NCBI RefSeq assembly: GCF_001953865.1
Contig: NZ_MQUQ01000002.1
Location: 52,047 to 116,046 of the forward strand
Source of the DNA: Amycolatopsis coloradensis
Lineage (GTDB): Bacteria; Actinomycetota; Actinomycetes; Mycobacteriales; Pseudonocardiaceae
Reading direction: 5' to 3'
Length of the DNA: 64,000 bases
Shown here in pieces: positions 63,716-64,000 of this stretch (positions within the stretch are counted from its first letter, which is position 1; every line of letters starts with the position of its first letter). The translations under genes were made by a program, and so were the position numbers. Under the pieces are notes generated by a model, which searched no databases, was not told the DNA's origin, and worked only from the letters and a program-made list of their open reading frames with translations.

Positions 63716-63751
63716 CGCTTCGTGACCGGAACTTTCTCCGGCCACGAAGCG
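63716..63751 (-). terminator. Hairpin after the BNR-repeat gene
   Basis: CGCTTCGTG (63716-63724) pairs with CACGAAGCG (63743-63751), with CCGGA/TCCGG inside. On the minus strand it follows the stop of the partial gene by 8 bp and is trailed by GTTTACT. Confidence 0.7.
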
Positions 63752-63759
63752 CCTTGGAC

Positions 63760-64000
63760 TCAGTACAGCGTCAAGCGGTACGCGCCGGACTGCGCGGTGC
63801 CTGCGAACAGGTACCGGCCGTCCGCGCTGATCGCCATCGAGAGCACCCGGGCGTCGGGCAACGCGCCGGGCACCGGCGACCAGGTGCGGCCGAAGTCCGT
63901 GCTGCGCAGCACGCCGCCCCCGGTCGCGCTGCTCGCGAACCACACCCTGAAGTCGAACGGATGCGGCAGGATCCGGCTGATCTCGTGGGGACCCTCGCCG
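63760..64000 (-). CDS. C-terminal part of a BNR/Asp-box repeat protein
   Basis: Only about 79 codons plus the stop lie in the window; the 5' part is beyond the edge. The visible part reads HPFDFRVWFASSATGGGVLR, then STDFGRTWSPVPGALPDARV and SMAISADGRYLFAGTAQSGA. STDFGRTW is an Asp-box (S-x-D-x-G-x-T-W), the repeat found in sialidase-like and other beta-propeller proteins, and the last blade ends YRLTLY. It is likely a secreted or cell-surface propeller, possibly a glycosidase. Substrate cannot be told from this end. Confidence 0.7.
   Translation of the reverse strand, partial: GEGPHEISRILPHPFDFRVWFASSATGGGVLRSTDFGRTWSPVPGALPDARVLSMAISADGRYLFAGTAQSGAYRLTLY

Overview
The window is high-GC DNA with very strong third-position GC bias and actinobacterial gene content: mycothione reductase, a cobalamin-dependent MetH, an MprF-like lysyltransferase, Rip1 and ispG/dxr, many secreted proteases, and GAF-ANTAR and SpoIIE-type signalling proteins. 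Mycothiol chemistry together with the order map / penicillin-binding lipoprotein / GNAT / ispG / rip1 / dxr, with mtr and proS nearby, matches the conserved mycobacterial neighbourhood. Genome style suggests Pseudonocardiaceae, most likely Amycolatopsis. That genus assignment is inference. I see no tRNA, rRNA, CRISPR array, insertion sequence or prophage.

Layout. 1-6.2 kb: a truncated NTF2-like gene, a phosphinothricin-acetyltransferase-like gene divergent from an XRE-cupin regulator, a tightly coupled DUF3626-YjbQ pair, a membrane protein, a HAD hydrolase and two single-pass extracellular proteins. 6.3-11.1 kb: a rhomboid-like/lysyltransferase fusion, a third paralogue of the extracellular proteins, and proS. 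11.2-16.9 kb: small metabolic enzymes, an APH-fold protein with altered metal ligands, yaaA and a secreted trypsin-like protease. 16.9-20.2 kb: a collapsed phytoene-dehydrogenase pseudogene and two tandem subtilisins. 20.5-28.4 kb: a large LuxR-family ATPase regulator, a RIO-like kinase, a DEAD-box helicase with a long leader, and bioF. 28.4-34.3 kb: a secreted trypsin, an M15 peptidase lipoprotein, mtr, and an MFS exporter divergent from a GntR regulator. 34.4-42 kb: the conserved block map, PBP lipoprotein, GNAT, ispG, rip1, dxr. 42-47.5 kb: DUF2631, a lysozyme-like protein, a secreted cyclophilin, and metH behind a probable SAH riboswitch. 47.5-64 kb: MocR regulator, P450, a MarR/MFS divergent pair, a PASTA lipoprotein, a membrane-protein/XRE pair with a quinone reductase, PhoD, GAF-ANTAR and degenerate SpoIIE proteins, secreted hydrolases, and a cysteine-desulfurase-like enzyme.

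Three themes cut across the window. First, many genes appear to be transcribed without a leader: a TANNNT -10 box sits 6-7 nt from the start codon, as at 1021, 1062, 3706, 4423, 6278, 11220, 14510, 35313, 39351, 42989, 52548, 52635, 53725 and 58165. Second, gene ends carry a family of long palindromes whose arms mostly begin TGAA and contain smaller palindromes. Third, cell-envelope functions are over-represented: lysyl-lipid synthesis, PBP, M15, lysozyme-like, Rip1, PASTA and numerous exported proteases. The best candidates for undescribed biology are the paralogue trio around the rhomboid-like/lysyltransferase fusion, the nested-palindrome gene ends, the 15-bp phased GCAT operator, and a small ORF after rip1 that repeats the Rip1 tail with synonymous codon changes.
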